64,000 bases of DNA from Thiodiazotropha sp040793985 (lineage in GTDB: Bacteria > Pseudomonadota > Gammaproteobacteria > Chromatiales > Chromatiaceae): NCBI GenBank assembly GCA_040793985.1, contig JBFNJI010000001.1:62001-126000 (forward strand), given 5' to 3'. The notes beneath the pieces were generated by a model. The model had not been told where the DNA came from, ran no database searches, and saw only the letters and a program-made list of their open reading frames with translations. Made by a program: the position numbers and the translations under genes. Each line of letters opens with the position of its first letter. The stretch's first letter is position 1. Shown here piece after piece: positions 25,747 to 34,316 of this stretch.

Positions 25747-26238
25747 CTAGGAGAAGTGGTTGTTCACGACCTTTTCCAACAAACCCCGTGAGGCCTCTTC
25801 GACCAGATCGAATACACGGTCGAACCCGGCAGGCCCTCCATAGTAGGGATCAGGCACCTCACGTATCGGTTGCTGAGGAGCGAAATCGAGGAACAGATGC
25901 AAGCGCTCTTCCCTGCCCTCGGGGCAGAGCGCCAGCAGATCCGCATAGTTGGCTCGATCCATGGCGACGACATAGTCAAACAGTTCGAAGTCCTCGACGG
26001 TAACCACACGGGCACGCAGATCGCTCAGATCCAGTCCTCGCTTGGTGGCTGTCTCCCGAGCCCGGCGATCGGGTATGGAGCCTGAATGGTAGTCGATGGT
26101 TCCGGCCGAATCGGTTGCAATGTAATCACTCAAGCCGCTTTGCGCCACCATCTCCCGGAATACACCCTGAGCTGTGGGTGACCTGCAGATATTGCCCATG
26201 CAGACGAAAAGAATGGATATCCTGTTACTGTCGCTCAT
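25747..26238 (-). CDS. low-molecular-weight protein-tyrosine phosphatase
   Basis: The 163-residue protein has the P-loop VCMGNICRSPTAQG (Cys-x5-Arg-Ser) near the N-terminus and the late general-acid motif VPDPYYGG, the two hallmarks of the family. Such enzymes dephosphorylate tyrosine-phosphorylated proteins, often those controlling polysaccharide export, or act as arsenate reductases; no wzc-like kinase gene is nearby. In Pseudomonas the orthologue (ptpA) lies between kdsB and murB close to rne. Here it keeps its place beside rne, but kdsB is 36 kb away on the same strand, and murB is not seen. Confidence 0.92.
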   Translation of the reverse strand: MSDSNRISILFVCMGNICRSPTAQGVFREMVAQSGLSDYIATDSAGTIDYHSGSIPDRRARETATKRGLDLSDLRARVVTVEDFELFDYVVAMDRANYADLLALCPEGREERLHLFLDFAPQQPIREVPDPYYGGPAGFDRVFDLVEEASRGLLEKVVNNHFS

Positions 26239-26509
26239 AGAGTTTACTATAGAACCTTACTGATTGATGCTGACGAAGAGAGAGTCGTGTGACTCGATCC
26301 ATTCTCTATTCTAACCTATCCATGGCTTTTGGCATCTGACGATTCCCGCATCGAGCTGGTCCTCGACATACGCCACAGGCATACTGCCCAATAGCTACGA
26401 CCCGGGCAATAACGATAAAAACGCTCTGCTATAGCAAGTGAACTGGAATACTGGCCTTCCGCCCTTGGGACCGGCGGAGTCGATTGGCATGCATACAGCA
26501 TGCACTCGG
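26239..26509. other. gap between the T2SS operon end and the phosphatase
   Basis: No gene is supported in these 271 bp. Short dyads occur (GAGTC-GTGT-GACTC at 26282-26295; GCATGC twice near 26489-26505). It is the left edge of the accessory block, but I see no direct repeat, tRNA end or integrase remnant. Confidence 0.4.
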
Positions 26510-27073
26510 TCAGCGTTTTGATGGTTTGAAAGGAAGCTTCCTCTTCGGTTTGTTGATCTTGTTCGCCGAAGCCTCATCAATTTCCAGCTTTAACTCCACT
26601 CTTTCGCGTTTGCGTACAATGGTTGCGCTTTCACTGTCGACAGACTCCACCTTCCAATCGTTCTTATTCATGCCCTGAGCAACTCGGTAGAGCTCATTGG
26701 TATCCAGGTCACGTATGATGGCAACCCTGTTTTCGGGCATCATGGCGACACCTTCCAGTTTCAAGCGCAGGGGCTTGTGGGGTTTGCGGGTTACCGCTTT
26801 CTCAGGTTCGGGCTCGGCCGGAGGCAATCTGCCTTCGACAAACAAGGGTCGCTGCGTGATCTCGTCATAGGCCCTTATCGATATCGGCACGAATTTAGCC
26901 ACTCCGCCAGAGGTGGTGTTTTTCGATTTATTATCATCGGATATCTCCTGGGTCATGGGAGCCGATGCCCAGGAGGGGGATCGCCACTGAAAGTAGAGAT
27001 TTGCGCACATTGCCCCTATTGCCAAGAGTAGCAGCAGGGTCATGGCATTCAGACTGTGCCTCCAGCTGTTCAT
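26510..27073 (-). CDS. type II secretion protein, GspC/GspN-like
   Basis: The 187-residue protein has one N-terminal membrane helix (MTLLLLLAIGAMCANLYFQW), a charged linker, and a periplasmic domain with PLFVEGRLPP, LRLKLEGVAMMPENRVAIIRDLDTNELYRVAQG, which matches the homology region of GspC that contacts the secretin. It is last in the operon, where some T2SS clusters place a gspN or gspC-like gene. No PDZ domain is present, unlike E. coli GspC. The start overlaps the gspM stop by 4 bp (ATGA). It probably links the inner-membrane platform to GspD. Confidence 0.78.
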   Translation of the reverse strand: MNSWRHSLNAMTLLLLLAIGAMCANLYFQWRSPSWASAPMTQEISDDNKSKNTTSGGVAKFVPISIRAYDEITQRPLFVEGRLPPAEPEPEKAVTRKPHKPLRLKLEGVAMMPENRVAIIRDLDTNELYRVAQGMNKNDWKVESVDSESATIVRKRERVELKLEIDEASANKINKPKRKLPFKPSKR

Positions 27074-27666
27074 GAGTCACCGCTCTTGATGTAACCGATG
27101 AGCAGAAAATCCAAGTCCAGCTTTTTTATGGCTTCAGTGATCTTTTTTGATTTTGGCAGTCTTCTGCGTGCAAGGTTTCGACTGCGTACGGTTATGTTGT
27201 CGATGAAGAGATAGGGTTTCTGAGTCTCCAGTTGATGCAGAATCTTTTTAAGATTCTCCAGGCTGCTCTTCATCCTGACGCGAATCGCAACCCTGCTCAA
27301 CACCTCATCCTGGGATAGCTGCGCCGTTTGAGTACTGACGATTTCACCCTTTCCCGCCGCGACAACTTGCTTGATTCTTCTCTGCAATTCAGCATAGGCC
27401 AGCGAGTCGGTATTGCTTTGCAGGAATCGCAGATCCGATCTCTGGTTCTGCTTTAGTTTGCTGAATTCCACTTGGTAACGATCATTCTGCACGGCTATAC
27501 GCTGATAACGTTGGATCTGAAATTGGGTATCATCGATCCTGGCGTCGTATCTCTTGTTCATCGACCACACCGGGTACACCACCAACACCGATACCATTGC
27601 CAGCAGCAATATCAGAATGGCTAGGGCTACTGTTCGTGATTGTCTCGGTGTCAGGGAGGTGACCAT
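27070..27666 (-). CDS. gspM: type II secretion system protein GspM
   Basis: The 198-residue protein has a short cytoplasmic start, one membrane helix (VALAILILLLAMVSVLVVYPVW), a coiled-coil region and a small ferredoxin-like periplasmic domain (VSTQTAQLSQDEVLSRVAIR). This is the PilO/GspM layout. GspM partners GspL in the inner-membrane platform. The ATG at 27666 follows the gspL stop without a gap and its end overlaps the next gene by 4 bp, so expression is tightly coupled. Confidence 0.82.
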   Translation of the reverse strand: MVTSLTPRQSRTVALAILILLLAMVSVLVVYPVWSMNKRYDARIDDTQFQIQRYQRIAVQNDRYQVEFSKLKQNQRSDLRFLQSNTDSLAYAELQRRIKQVVAAGKGEIVSTQTAQLSQDEVLSRVAIRVRMKSSLENLKKILHQLETQKPYLFIDNITVRSRNLARRRLPKSKKITEAIKKLDLDFLLIGYIKSGDS

Positions 27667-28743
27667 CTAACCCTTATCCTCCCCGTCCGTTACCAGTTCT
27701 GCTGAAATGTGGAATCGTTCCGTATTGTTCTTTTTGCTCCGGGTAACGGGTGAGCGAAAAGTCACGTTCCGGAATAATTTCGAGGTCTCCAGGATTGGGA
27801 TCAGCGAGGCAGAAGAGGTCGATTGCCCATGCAGATGGAGTATGTTCTCCCTGACTTCGAAGTTGTTAACCCAGGTATCATCGGGCACCAGCAGAGTCAG
27901 TTCCAATAGAATGTCGAGCACGGTTACCGATGTCACTTTCTTCTCTTCCAGAAAGCTGTTCTCTTCCTTTGCCGATGTCACCTGCTCGCGAAGGGCGGCA
28001 ACTATGTTTGCCTTCGACCTGTAATCAGCGAGTTCACTCTCCAGCTGTTTGACCAGCACCGACTTTTGCCATACCGGCAGTAACATGTTGCCTGCCAATA
28101 ACAGCAGCAGGATTAAAAACAGCGTCAGGTTGACCAGGCGATAGCGTTTCCGCGGTTTCTCCCGTTTTTCCGGCGGCAGCAGGTTAACCTCGTTCAGGTT
28201 TGGATCAAGCTCCTCGCAGGGGGAGATGGCATTGATCCTTATGCTGTTCTCCTCCAGCTGCTTCAGCGCCAGTGAAATCTTATCGATGGGCGCCAGAATC
28301 AGGGTGATGTCCAGGGTACGGTTGTGCCTGTCCCTTGAATTGATCACATAGTCGTAATAGACCTGGTCAGCGCTGAACGGGGTTTGTCTGTCCATCTCGA
28401 AAGCGAGCACTTCACGCAGGTTCTCTTCGGTCTCAATGGGCAGGGAGACCTTCTTGAATAGATATTTCTTGGGTTCCAGACAGAGTCTGATCTCGCTGGC
28501 GGAGCTGAGCACTCTTCTCTGTTCCGCATCGTCGAAATCCAGGTAACGGAGATAGTTCTCTGCCACCTCTGCACCGCTCGTACCCTGGTTTACGATTCGC
28601 AGTGACTCGTCTTTGTATAGCAGTTGAGCGCTCTTGCCGCCACGCAGCAGGGAGCGCATTCTCTCAGGCAACAGGGTGGTGATTTCACCGCTCCACCAGA
28701 GCCAGAGATTCTTCAACTGATATATCAGGGATTGCCTAGCCAT
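27667..28743 (-). CDS. gspL: type II secretion system protein GspL
   Basis: The 358-residue protein has an N-terminal actin-like (PilM-type) cytoplasmic domain (VLAFEMDRQTPFSADQVYYDYVI), a basic patch KREKPRKRYR just before one membrane helix (LVNLTLFLILLLLLAGNMLL), and a periplasmic coiled-coil and ferredoxin-like domain as in GspL/PilMN fusions. GspL anchors the GspE ATPase to the platform. It lies between gspK and gspM, its usual place. Confidence 0.88.
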   Translation of the reverse strand: MARQSLIYQLKNLWLWWSGEITTLLPERMRSLLRGGKSAQLLYKDESLRIVNQGTSGAEVAENYLRYLDFDDAEQRRVLSSASEIRLCLEPKKYLFKKVSLPIETEENLREVLAFEMDRQTPFSADQVYYDYVINSRDRHNRTLDITLILAPIDKISLALKQLEENSIRINAISPCEELDPNLNEVNLLPPEKREKPRKRYRLVNLTLFLILLLLLAGNMLLPVWQKSVLVKQLESELADYRSKANIVAALREQVTSAKEENSFLEEKKVTSVTVLDILLELTLLVPDDTWVNNFEVRENILHLHGQSTSSASLIPILETSKLFRNVTFRSPVTRSKKNNTERFHISAELVTDGEDKG

Positions 28744-28769
28744 CGGATGATTCTAACGGGTTTTTATGC

Positions 28770-29648
28770 TTATAACGAATCATGCCAGGAACGAATGGAA
28801 TAAGGTGAGTCATGCTTACTTCTGAGGTCGACATCAACCAGCAGCCTGGTCCTGGCGCCTTCCTTGGTGGTCGCTTCCACCGCAACCCGATAGACTGAGG
28901 CCGAAGCCTCGCCATCGGATTCCGGCAACTCAAGATCCGCAAGGTCGCTGTCGAGGTGATCCAGTACGCCGGAAAGTACATCAGGGGTCTGTTGTTCCCC
29001 TTTCAACAGGGATTTCAATACCTCCGGGGCATAACGATAATCCACAATTTCCGTATCGGAATAGAGCGTGACATAGGGCCTCAGTCTGCCTACCTCGGCC
29101 CCATCGAAACCCATCACATAGGCGAGTTCATCGATGCTCGCCAGGTCGCGTCCGGCGGTATCATGGGGGTAACCGGCACTGCGATAGTCTCCGTCCTCCG
29201 CGCCGTTGAGACGACGCAAATCGTCGCTATCCCGCCAATCGCCCAGTCGATCGGCAAGCGCTTCCTGTTCGTGAACATCGTCGCTTATCAAGGCAAAGAG
29301 TCTGACCAGCTGATCCCTGGCCGCCTTGTTGAGATCCAGCAATCCCGCTGAGTTGCGAATGGAGATAGTTAGCCCGCCATGCTCTGTGTCGAGTTGATGT
29401 ACCTGACCGTCGCTGTCCCATCGCTGCTCCGGATTGCTGACCATCAACTCGATGATCGCCCGGTTGACGCCACTCTCCGCCAGCAACCTGGAACGAAGAG
29501 CATCAATGGCATTCATCGTCAGCCTGCTTTCCACTTTTGAATGAGTTGCAAAACTGGCGGCGACTATCGTCAGCAGGGCGACAAGCCATAGCACCAGCAC
29601 CAGGGCGAATCCATGTTGAGACGGTATCGATCTGCTTGCTCTTGTCAT
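28770..29648 (-). CDS. gspK: type II secretion minor pseudopilin GspK
   Basis: The 292-residue protein starts with a prepilin-like leader (MTRASRSIPSQHGFALVLVLWLVALLTIV) where the usual +5 Glu is missing, as is normal for GspK, the tip pseudopilin. The large domain after the helix (LLAESGVNRAIIEL, GLLDLNKAARDQLVRLF) is characteristic. GspK caps the pseudopilus with GspI and GspJ. Its ATG overlaps the gspJ stop by 4 bp. Confidence 0.9.
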   Translation of the reverse strand: MTRASRSIPSQHGFALVLVLWLVALLTIVAASFATHSKVESRLTMNAIDALRSRLLAESGVNRAIIELMVSNPEQRWDSDGQVHQLDTEHGGLTISIRNSAGLLDLNKAARDQLVRLFALISDDVHEQEALADRLGDWRDSDDLRRLNGAEDGDYRSAGYPHDTAGRDLASIDELAYVMGFDGAEVGRLRPYVTLYSDTEIVDYRYAPEVLKSLLKGEQQTPDVLSGVLDHLDSDLADLELPESDGEASASVYRVAVEATTKEGARTRLLVDVDLRSKHDSPYSIRSWHDSL

Positions 29649-30367
29649 TGTTCGCTCTGCACCACTACAGGATAGTCTCGGTAAATACGGAAAAAGCTCT
29701 CCGCGGTACCGCCTTCATCGTCGCCTGCATGCACGGTCAGCCTGACCAGGTCGGGATAGCGGGCCGAGTTTGCCTCCCAGCTGTCATGCCAGGCAACTTC
29801 CTCCTTATCCTGCTTGCTGCCGAAGTAGGAAAACGCCAACGCGTCAAGCCCCTGCATCAGCACTCTGCGACCTCCGTTTTCCGGGAGCGACAATTGGGTG
29901 GCATTTGGATCCAGCGGGGTGAAGTAGAGAACCAGACTCAAGCCCTCTTGGGCGCTGGTTTCCTCAACCAGCAGGTATTCAAACAGACCGCCGGAGCTGT
30001 ATTGTTGCGGGGATTTCGACACGAATTGAAACTGGCCGGATTCCCCTCTCATGGCAAGCAGACGCTGATTCCGATCCCGCCAGACCAGGGGTATCAGCTG
30101 TTGAATCATGGCGGCCACTCTCTTCTGGATCAGGTGCTCGTGTAGAACGGCATCACTATGGGCGTTGAGGCCATCCCAGCCTTTGAGATTGACAAACAGC
30201 ATACTGACTGAGGCCGTCATGATGATCGCCAGCAACAACAGCGCAACCATGACCTCCAACAAGGTGAAACCGCCAGGGTGACGAATGGGCCGGCGTGCTC
30301 TCCTGCAGACGGTACCGGGTGCACCATGCGTTCGCTCTATCAGCTTCGAGTGCTTAGGGTCTGCCAT
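29645..30367 (-). CDS. gspJ: type II secretion minor pseudopilin GspJ
   Basis: The 240-residue protein has a class III prepilin site (HPGGFTLLEVMVALLLLAI, cleavage after Gly, Glu at +5) after an unusually long, Arg/Pro-rich leader of about 33 residues. The beta-rich C-terminal domain (GGFTLLEV...RRVLMQGLDALAFSYFG) is typical of GspJ. An internal start would shorten the leader, but none has a better ribosome-binding site. It overlaps gspI by 14 bp. Confidence 0.9.
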   Translation of the reverse strand: MADPKHSKLIERTHGAPGTVCRRARRPIRHPGGFTLLEVMVALLLLAIIMTASVSMLFVNLKGWDGLNAHSDAVLHEHLIQKRVAAMIQQLIPLVWRDRNQRLLAMRGESGQFQFVSKSPQQYSSGGLFEYLLVEETSAQEGLSLVLYFTPLDPNATQLSLPENGGRRVLMQGLDALAFSYFGSKQDKEEVAWHDSWEANSARYPDLVRLTVHAGDDEGGTAESFFRIYRDYPVVVQSEQ

Positions 30368-30755
30368 GAACCAGGCCTATGCGGGTAAACGATACCTCCC
30401 TTTCACCACCTGGCGCCGCCCACGCGATCGTGATCGACTCTTCAACAGGGATCAAAGGTATCGCCAGGGTTTTATTATCCGTCCAGCCACTATGGGGGTG
30501 CCGCAGGTAGTGCCATCTGTAACCTCCGGTTTCGCTACCTTGTTCGTTCAGGCTGCTGTTGACCCTATCCACAGCCATTTGATCAAGGCGTGTCTGGGCA
30601 ATCTGAACAGCCTTGAGGTAGTCGGATGACACCTGATGATTGCGCAGGGTCGTGGCATTTATCCTGAGGATCACGCTCATGGTCATGCTGAGAATGACAA
30701 ATGCCACCAGCACCTCGATCAGCGACATGCCTTTAGACTTTGAACGCTTCATCAC
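30354..30755 (-). CDS. gspI: type II secretion minor pseudopilin GspI
   Basis: The 133-residue protein has the prepilin motif KSKGMSLIEVLVAFVILSMTM with cleavage after Gly and Glu at +5. Length and the downstream motif AVQIAQTRLDQM fit GspI. The frame starts with GTG-ATG; AGGAG is seven bases before the GTG (30755), with the ATG three bases later, so either may be used. It overlaps gspH by 23 bp and gspJ by 14 bp. Confidence 0.9.
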   Translation of the reverse strand: MMKRSKSKGMSLIEVLVAFVILSMTMSVILRINATTLRNHQVSSDYLKAVQIAQTRLDQMAVDRVNSSLNEQGSETGGYRWHYLRHPHSGWTDNKTLAIPLIPVEESITIAWAAPGGEREVSFTRIGLVHGRP

Positions 30756-31239
30756 CCTCGATCTCCTGCGGATCGACTACCTGGACCCTGCTTGTCAGCC
30801 AATCCACCACGATGGCGAAACGCCGACCGCCGTTGTCGAGTATCAGTAGACCGCCACTTGAACTGCCGTCGGGAAAGAATTCGAAAACCAGGATCTGTCC
30901 GCCATCCAACGGAGCGCTGCTTGGATCCAGGGTAAAGCTCAGGCCTTCGGGGAGATGTCTGATCTCACCGCTATTTACATGATCACTTTGGTAGGCATTG
31001 TTCTCAAGATCGAATTTCACCTTCGATGTATGGCCGCTGAGGATGGCGGTCTGCTGGATATAGCGTATCTCCTGTGCCAAATCCCGGGTCGCCGCCTTCA
31101 GTTTCAGTGACGGGAAGGCCCTCTCGAACAGTGGTGGCGTGAGACTGGCGAGCAGACCCAGCACCAGCAGAACCAGCATCAGCTCGATCAGGGTAAAACC
31201 CTTCGATCGGGCTGGCATACAGTGCGCTTCCGCTTTCAT
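30733..31239 (-). CDS. gspH: type II secretion minor pseudopilin GspH
   Basis: The ATG at 31239 (MKAEAHC) is chosen because GAGGTGG lies upstream; the frame extends to 31257. The 168-residue protein has the prepilin motif ARSKGFTLIELMLVLLVLGLLASL. The C-terminal domain lacks the calcium-site and YPTTEQGL-type motifs of the major pseudopilin GspG and instead resembles GspH (RDLAQEIRYIQQTAI, then beta-rich sequence). It directly follows gspF, the position where gspG normally lies; no gspG is present. Confidence 0.85.
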   Translation of the reverse strand: MKAEAHCMPARSKGFTLIELMLVLLVLGLLASLTPPLFERAFPSLKLKAATRDLAQEIRYIQQTAILSGHTSKVKFDLENNAYQSDHVNSGEIRHLPEGLSFTLDPSSAPLDGGQILVFEFFPDGSSSGGLLILDNGGRRFAIVVDWLTSRVQVVDPQEIEGDEAFKV

Positions 31240-31246
31240 TGCCACC

Positions 31247-32467
31247 TCACAACGCAACCAGGGAATTCACACCCAGGATAGCGACCAGGATCGACATCAC
31301 CACACCGGCGATGATCAGTCCAAGCACCAATATCATCACCGGTTCCACCAAGCTCAATGCCCGCTTGATCAGGGTTTGTGTCTCCTGATCGAGGATCTCG
31401 GCGGTCTGCATCAGCATAGGTTCCAGCTGTCCCGACTCCTCGCCCACACGAATCATCTGCAGCGCGAAGGGGGGAAACTGCCCGTGGTCGGTCAGCGGAT
31501 CGGCGAGTCTATGCCCCGCTTTGAGACGGCTCACGACATGGTCCATGCCGTCGGCCACGACATGATTACTGATGGTATCCTTTACGATCGCCACCGACTT
31601 GAGCAGAGGAACGCCGTTCTCGAGCAGGGTCCCCAGGGTTCGGCAGAACCGCGCGGCCTCGACCTGGCGGATGATAGGACCGATGAGAGGCAGACCGAGC
31701 CATCTCCCATGCCATCGTTTCGCACTTGTCCTGCGGCCCATCTGCCACTTGAAATAGATCACCAGCAGTACCACCGCCAAGGCCATGACCCAACCGTAAT
31801 CCTGCAGGAATCCTGCGACGCCCATGGTGATACGCGTCGACAGGGGCAGGGCCTGCCCCATATCGCTGAAGAGTTCACTGAACTGGGGGATCACATAGGT
31901 CATCAGGATCAGGATCGAAGCTATCGCAACGAACAGCAGGATCGCCGGGTAGATCAATGCCGATATCAGGGAGCTGCGCACCTCCCTGGCACGCTCGAGA
32001 TGGAGGGCCAGGCGGGCCAGGACGCTCTCCAAGGCGCCACCGGACTCACCGGCCCGAACCATCTGCACATAGAAGTTACTGAAAAGTCCGCCCTCTTTCG
32101 CCAGGGCATCGGCAAATGAGTTGCCGCTCTTCAGACTGTCGCGGATGCTGGTGAGATGCTGGCTGAACAGGCTCGATTCCCCTGCTATGGCTACCAGGAT
32201 CGAGAGCGCGCCGTCCAGGGGTTGTCCCGACTTCAAGAGCGTGGAGAGTTCACGGGTAAAGGAGGCTATCTGTTCGCTGGAGACCGATCTTCGCTGAAAG
32301 CTCGTACGCGGCAGGTGTTTGCCTTTCTGCCGACTCTCCACGATGCGGATGGGCACCTGACCCTTGAGGTGGATCTGGTTGACCGCATGATCCCGGCTGA
32401 CCGCCTGCAGCTCCCCTTCAACCACCTCACCGTCCGTATCCACCGCCTTATAGAGGAACGAGGCCAT
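31247..32467 (-). CDS. gspF: type II secretion inner-membrane protein GspF
   Basis: The 406-residue protein has two repeated GspF/PilC domains (FTRELSTLLKSGQPLDGALSIL and FCRTLGTLLENGVPLLKSVAIV) and three membrane segments, as usual. It forms the platform core that couples the GspE ATPase to pseudopilus growth. It starts 2 bp after the gspE stop. Confidence 0.93.
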   Translation of the reverse strand: MASFLYKAVDTDGEVVEGELQAVSRDHAVNQIHLKGQVPIRIVESRQKGKHLPRTSFQRRSVSSEQIASFTRELSTLLKSGQPLDGALSILVAIAGESSLFSQHLTSIRDSLKSGNSFADALAKEGGLFSNFYVQMVRAGESGGALESVLARLALHLERAREVRSSLISALIYPAILLFVAIASILILMTYVIPQFSELFSDMGQALPLSTRITMGVAGFLQDYGWVMALAVVLLVIYFKWQMGRRTSAKRWHGRWLGLPLIGPIIRQVEAARFCRTLGTLLENGVPLLKSVAIVKDTISNHVVADGMDHVVSRLKAGHRLADPLTDHGQFPPFALQMIRVGEESGQLEPMLMQTAEILDQETQTLIKRALSLVEPVMILVLGLIIAGVVMSILVAILGVNSLVAL

Positions 32468-32469
32468 GC

Positions 32470-34221
32470 CTAACCCTCCTGGGTGACTCGCAGCACCTCT
32501 TCAAGGGTGGTGATACCCCGCATCACCTTCTGCAGGCCATCTTCATACATGGAACGCGCGCCCTCGTGTTTGGCGCATGCGGCCAATGCATTCTTATCCT
32601 TGCCCTGAAGGATCAGCGAGCGCAACTCCTCAGAGAGCTCGATCATTTCAATGATGGCGCTACGACCGCGATAACCGCTGCCGCTGCAGTGCTCGCAGCC
32701 CACGGCCTTGTACAGGGTTGCGGGACCGAGAAATGGCTTGAACCGGGCCGCAATCTCCGGCGGTGGATGGTAGGGGGTCTTGCACTCCGGACAGAGATTC
32801 CTCACCAGGCGCTGAGCCACTACGGCATTCACCGTGGATGTCAGGAGGAATGCCTCAATACCCATGTCGAGGAAGCGGGTGATGCTGCCTGCGGCGTCGT
32901 TGGTATGCAGCGAGGAGAGCACCAGGTGTCCGGTGAGTGCCGATTGCACGGCGATCTGTGCCGTCTCCTGATCACGGATCTCGCCGATCATGATGATGTC
33001 CGGGTCCTGTCTCACGATGGAGCGCAACGCCGAACTGAAATTAAGACCGATGTTCGGCTTGACCTGGATCTGATTGACCCCCTCGATGTTGTACTCCACC
33101 GGATCTTCAACGGTGAGTATCTTGCTCTGCGGCCGATTGAGGTAGTTGAGTGCGGCATAGAGGGAGGTTGTCTTACCGCTACCCGTGGGTCCGGTCACTA
33201 CCACGATACCGTGGGGGCGATCGAGTATTTCCAAAAGACGTTTTTCAATGGTGCTGTCAAATCCCAGACTGGCGAAATCGAGATTGACGTGATCCCGCTG
33301 CAATAATCTGAGCACCATGCTCTCGCCATGCAGGGTCGGCACCGTGGATACACGCATATCCAGGGTCGAACCGTGCACCCTGACCTTGAAGCGGCCATCC
33401 TGCGGCAAGCGGCGTTCCGCGATGTTGAGATTGGCCATGATCTTGATGCGCGAAACCAGGGCCGGGGCGAGATTCACCGAGGGAGTCTCGGTTTCACGCA
33501 ACAAGCCGTCCACCCGGTAGCGAATCTTCAGACTGTTTTCAAAAGGCTCGATATGGATGTCCGATGCCTTGTTTGCGACCGCCCGCTGGATGATCTGGTT
33601 GACCATCTTTATGACGGGAGCTTCGCTGGCCAACTCCTTGAGCTGCTCCACATCGTCCAGCAGCAGCTGATGCTCCATGCCGGCTTCATCGCCCGTACCC
33701 TCCTCCTTCATCAGATCGCTGAAGAGGGTCTGGATCACTTCGTCGATCTCGGAGGCGATACCGACCGCCAACCTGATCTGCTTGCCGCTGATCAACTCCA
33801 GGGCTTCGATCACGTAGAGGTCGGTGGGATCGACCATGATCGCCAGCAGATGATCCTCCTGCTCCTCGTATACCACCAGACGGTGCTGCTTGAGAAAATT
33901 GGTGGAGATATTCTCGCTGATGTGGGAAAGATCGGGATAGGCCTTTTGCTCGATGACCGGCACCTTGCAGAGGATTGCCAGGCTGTCTGCCAGATCCCGG
34001 TCCGAGATCAGTCCCAGCTGTAACAGAATGGTGCCTATAGACTGGTCGCTCTGCTGGGTTTCCTTGAGACGCACAGCGCGTTCGGCATCAACGGCGCTGA
34101 GCCGTCCCCCGTCCACCAGGGAGACACAGAGTGGATACTCCCTGTATCTGAGTGGTTCCGCATCGTTTTCAGGAGAAGAACTCTCCCGCGCAATCTGGCT
34201 AATCTCCTGTCTCACAGGCAT
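32470..34221 (-). CDS. gspE: type II secretion ATPase GspE
   Basis: The 583-residue protein has an N-terminal domain that binds GspL, then the secretion ATPase core: Walker A GPTGSGKTTSLYAAL, the Asp box VEDPVEYNIEGVNQIQV, Walker B IIMIGEIRDQETAQIA, and the His box GHLVLSSLHTNDA. A zinc-binding tetracysteine module (CPECKTPYH ... CEHCSGSGYRGR) lies near the end. All catalytic motifs are intact. It powers pseudopilus assembly. Second gene of the operon after gspD. Confidence 0.95.
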   Translation of the reverse strand: MPVRQEISQIARESSSPENDAEPLRYREYPLCVSLVDGGRLSAVDAERAVRLKETQQSDQSIGTILLQLGLISDRDLADSLAILCKVPVIEQKAYPDLSHISENISTNFLKQHRLVVYEEQEDHLLAIMVDPTDLYVIEALELISGKQIRLAVGIASEIDEVIQTLFSDLMKEEGTGDEAGMEHQLLLDDVEQLKELASEAPVIKMVNQIIQRAVANKASDIHIEPFENSLKIRYRVDGLLRETETPSVNLAPALVSRIKIMANLNIAERRLPQDGRFKVRVHGSTLDMRVSTVPTLHGESMVLRLLQRDHVNLDFASLGFDSTIEKRLLEILDRPHGIVVVTGPTGSGKTTSLYAALNYLNRPQSKILTVEDPVEYNIEGVNQIQVKPNIGLNFSSALRSIVRQDPDIIMIGEIRDQETAQIAVQSALTGHLVLSSLHTNDAAGSITRFLDMGIEAFLLTSTVNAVVAQRLVRNLCPECKTPYHPPPEIAARFKPFLGPATLYKAVGCEHCSGSGYRGRSAIIEMIELSEELRSLILQGKDKNALAACAKHEGARSMYEDGLQKVMRGITTLEEVLRVTQEG

Positions 34222-34316
34222 GACCTCTCAGGTGACTGGCCGGACTCTATTCGCTTATCGGATAGTGCCGAAACCACTATCACCCACGCATCAAGCAGAG
34301 CCCGGTTATAAGCCTC

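Noticed and set aside
26316..26580. Two short minus-strand frames (61 codons each)
   Set aside because: They overlap each other or the 3' end of the GspC/N-like gene, have no ribosome-binding site and no recognisable sequence.
31139..32119. A 326-codon plus-strand frame across gspF/gspH
   Set aside because: Antisense to clear T2SS genes; composition rich in His and Gln typical of reverse-strand artefacts.
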